A DNA stretch of 64,000 bases from an uncultured Nitrospirales bacterium. Lineage in GTDB: Bacteria; Nitrospirota; Nitrospiria; Nitrospirales; UBA8639. Numbering within the stretch: position 1 is the first letter of the stretch; the number at the start of each line of letters is the position of its first letter. The notes beneath the pieces were generated by a model. That model saw only the letters and a list, made by a program, of their open reading frames with translations. It did not search any database and was not told the DNA's origin. Shown piece by piece: positions 62,002-64,000 of this stretch. The stretch covers positions 1,211,001 through 1,275,000 of the forward strand of contig OY282373.1 of the NCBI GenBank assembly GCA_958295805.1. Reading direction: 5' to 3'. The position numbers and the translations under genes are program-made.

Positions 62002-63546
62002 TCACACCAGTCGCCACGTGCGGCCGTCGGATTCGATCAATTTATCCGCTTCAACCGGCCCCCAGGTGCCTGCGGAGTATTCGGGCAGCCATCGGCTTCC
62101 ATGAGCCTTCCATCCTTCCAGGATGTCCGTGACCCACGTCCATGAGGCTTCCACGGCGTCGCGTCGCATAAAGAGCGAAGCGTCTCCGGCCATGACGTCC
62201 AGCAGCAACCGTTCATAGGCTTCCGGTGACGGAGCGGAAAAGGCATCCCCATAATTGAAGTTCATTTCAACGGGGTGGGTTCTGGCCCGACTCCTGGGAA
62301 TCTTCGACATGATCCGCAAGGCCATGCCTTCCTGGGGTTGAATCCGAAGCGTGAGCAGGTTGGGTGCCTGCCGCGCTGCCGGGTCGGCGTTGAAGAGAAT
62401 TTCCGGAATGTCTTTGAATTGCACGGCAATTTCCGATGCCCGGCGCGGCATGGCTTTTCCCGTTCGCAGGTAAAAAGGAACGCCGGACCATCGCCAATTT
62501 TCGACGCGACACTTCAGTGCCACGTACGTCTCGATTGTTGAATCCGGTCGGACGCCCTCCTCTCGCCGGTATCCTGGGACGTCTTGGTCGTTAAGAGTGC
62601 CGTGTGAATATTGCGCACGAACGGTGGTCTGCTCCACGTCTTTCCCCCGGATAGGGTGGAGACAACGCAGCACTTCCATGCGGGCGTCGCGGACCACGTC
62701 GGAGTCCAATGAATACGGCGGTTCCATGGCAATGAGGCTCAAGAGCTGAAGAATGTGGTTCTGCACCATGTCACGGAGTGCGCCCGCCTCCTCGTAATAG
62801 GGAGCCCGCGTGCCGATGCCTTCTTCTTCGCTGACGGTAATCTGGACGTGATCAATGTATTTATGATTCCAGATGGGTTCAAAAATGCTGTTGGCGAATC
62901 GGAGCACCATAATGTTTTGCACGGTCTCTTTTCCGAGATAATGATCAATACGGTAGATCTGAGATTCATCGAAGACCTCGGCAATCGTCGCATTCACGGC
63001 TTTTGCCGACGCCAGGTCATGACCGATGGGTTTTTCGACGATGACGCGGGAGGCGCGATCTGCACGGTCAGGCGGAACGATCAATCCTGCCTGCTCTAAT
63101 CCCTGACATGCGGTCGCAAAGGAAGTCGGGGGAATGGCCAAGTAGAAGATGCGATGGCCTGGTAAATCGAATTGGGTTTCGACGTTTTCGATTCGGCTGC
63201 GGAGTTCCTGATACAGAGTAGAATCATTAATGGACCCGCGAACGTAATGCAGCCGGCGTGCAAATTCCTCCCATGGTCCCTGCTGGAAGGCCTGTCGAGA
63301 AAATTTCTCAATGCTTTCTTTGGCCACGTGGCGAAAATCCTCGTGGCTCCACGTTTTTCGGCCAATCCCCACGACGGCGTAGTTTTCAGGGAGCAGTCCG
63401 TCCAGGATGAGATTGTAAACGGCCGGAAACAGCTTCCGGCGCGTGAGATCTCCGGACCCCCCAAAAATGACAAGCGTACACGGTTGAATGGAAGAGTCGG
63501 ACGTTCTCTTCACGTTCGAAGGTCGTTCACGTTCAAGCGTCGTCAT
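62002..63546 (-). CDS. zwf: glucose-6-phosphate 1-dehydrogenase
   Basis: A 514-residue enzyme of the oxidative pentose phosphate pathway that oxidises glucose-6-phosphate with NADP. Motifs: 'LVIFGGSGDLTRRKLFPAVYNL' (dinucleotide binding), 'VIVEKPIGHDLASAKAVN', 'YRIDHYLGKETVQNIMVLRF' (catalytic His region) and 'FYLRTGKAMPRRASEIAVQFK'. The ATG at 63546 lies 18 bases after the gnd stop on the same strand, so they form an operon. Confidence 0.95.
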   Translation of the reverse strand: MTTLERERPSNVKRTSDSSIQPCTLVIFGGSGDLTRRKLFPAVYNLILDGLLPENYAVVGIGRKTWSHEDFRHVAKESIEKFSRQAFQQGPWEEFARRLHYVRGSINDSTLYQELRSRIENVETQFDLPGHRIFYLAIPPTSFATACQGLEQAGLIVPPDRADRASRVIVEKPIGHDLASAKAVNATIAEVFDESQIYRIDHYLGKETVQNIMVLRFANSIFEPIWNHKYIDHVQITVSEEEGIGTRAPYYEEAGALRDMVQNHILQLLSLIAMEPPYSLDSDVVRDARMEVLRCLHPIRGKDVEQTTVRAQYSHGTLNDQDVPGYRREEGVRPDSTIETYVALKCRVENWRWSGVPFYLRTGKAMPRRASEIAVQFKDIPEILFNADPAARQAPNLLTLRIQPQEGMALRIMSKIPRSRARTHPVEMNFNYGDAFSAPSPEAYERLLLDVMAGDASLFMRRDAVEASWTWVTDILEGWKAHGSRWLPEYSAGTWGPVEADKLIESDGRTWRLV

Positions 63547-63564
63547 GACAGCGTCACCCTGAGG

Positions 63565-64000
63565 TTACGTTCGTCGCACGCCATGCCCGCCAAATGCGTT
63601 GCGGAGCGCCGCGAGCAGTTTCTCGGAGAAGGATTCCGTTTGTCTGGAACGGAATCGTGTAAACAAGGCCGTGGACAGCGTGGGGACCGGAACGTCCTTG
63701 TCAAGGGCATCCATCAGCATCCATCGACCTTCCCCTGAATCTTGCACGTATCCTTTGAGATTGTCCAGGCGCGGATCGTTTTTGAGTGCGCCGGCGGCTA
63801 ATTCCAACAACCATGAACGGACCACGCTTCCGTGCATCCACAAGTCCGCCACTTTCGCCAAGTCCAAATGATACTCACTTTTCGACATGAGTTCGAAGCC
63901 TTCGGCATAGCCCTGCATCATGCTGTACTCAATGCCGTTATGAACCATTTTGACGTAGTGGCCGGCCCCATGTCCCCCAACGTGGGCCCACCCGTCTTCC
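63565..64000 (-). CDS. gnd: 6-phosphogluconate dehydrogenase, 3' part only
   Basis: The frame is open to the window edge at 64000, so the N-terminus lies outside. The visible 144 codons include 'GHGAGHYVKMVHNGIEYSMMQGYAEGFELM' (substrate-binding helix and catalytic Lys-Asn region), 'VADLWMHGSVVRSWLLELA' and 'GYVQDSGEGRWMLMDAL'. This is the decarboxylating enzyme that converts 6-phosphogluconate to ribulose-5-phosphate. It shares an operon with zwf. Confidence 0.9.
   Translation of the reverse strand, partial: EDGWAHVGGHGAGHYVKMVHNGIEYSMMQGYAEGFELMSKSEYHLDLAKVADLWMHGSVVRSWLLELAAGALKNDPRLDNLKGYVQDSGEGRWMLMDALDKDVPVPTLSTALFTRFRSRQTESFSEKLLAALRNAFGGHGVRRT

Overview
The window looks like chromosome from a Nitrospira-type nitrite-oxidising bacterium of moderate G+C. 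This is an inference from gene content: two nitrite-oxidoreductase gamma-like (NxrC-like) secreted heme b proteins, a third NxrC-like domain fused to cytochrome c, a TorD-type chaperone, a NapG-like ferredoxin, MobA, TatA, several multiheme cytochromes c, and two copies of the unusual cytochrome bd-like oxidase described from Nitrospira genomes. No rRNA, tRNA or CRISPR array was seen.

Layout. 1-4395: a truncated carboxypeptidase-regulatory-like protein, a small secreted protein, a HEAT-repeat protein and a DUF255/thioredoxin-fold protein. 4396-5365: about 1 kb without a convincing gene, ending in a good promoter for the secreted protein at 5366. 6335-21404: a long co-oriented respiratory block. 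It holds a methyltransferase, a DUF420 (CtaM-like) protein, a tandem PCP_red protein, a membrane protein, bd-like oxidase 1, a DUF3047 protein, two membrane-anchored FGE-fold proteins that lack the catalytic Cys pair, two 38-codon membrane micro-ORFs behind a perfect consensus promoter, bd-like oxidase 2, two cytochromes c and the diheme c/NxrC-like fusion. A strong terminator closes it and mobA follows.

22101-26786: a glycosyltransferase-9 gene is split by a 3640-bp IS1595-type transposon. The element has 23-bp perfect inverted repeats, an 8-bp target duplication, a transposase, a single-chain restriction-modification-like passenger and a 55-codon gene. Removing the element plus one target copy restores an intact 345-codon frame. 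27021-37712: argS, tgt, yajC-secD-secF, then a PAS-rich histidine kinase and an NtrC-type regulator carrying an unusual four-cysteine insert. 37729-52865: a WD40 protein on the minus strand, then a second respiratory/export block. This has an HExxH protein, NapG-like ferredoxin, TorD-like chaperone, NxrC, radical SAM protein, membrane and TPR proteins, TatA, NHL protein, a second NxrC, a PDZ protein and two five-heme cytochromes.

52991-64000: ilvD, a possible prepilin-like micro-gene, a SET-domain protein, a TtuA/TtuB-like tRNA thiolation pair, then sugar-phosphate genes. Transketolase and phosphoglucose isomerase (+) face zwf and a truncated gnd (-) across a 1-kb intergenic region packed with G-rich tandem repeats.

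Read together, the window links nitrite-derived electron flow (NxrC, cytochromes c, bd-like oxidases) with the cofactor, chaperone and Tat machinery such enzymes need. Exact electron partners cannot be settled from sequence alone.
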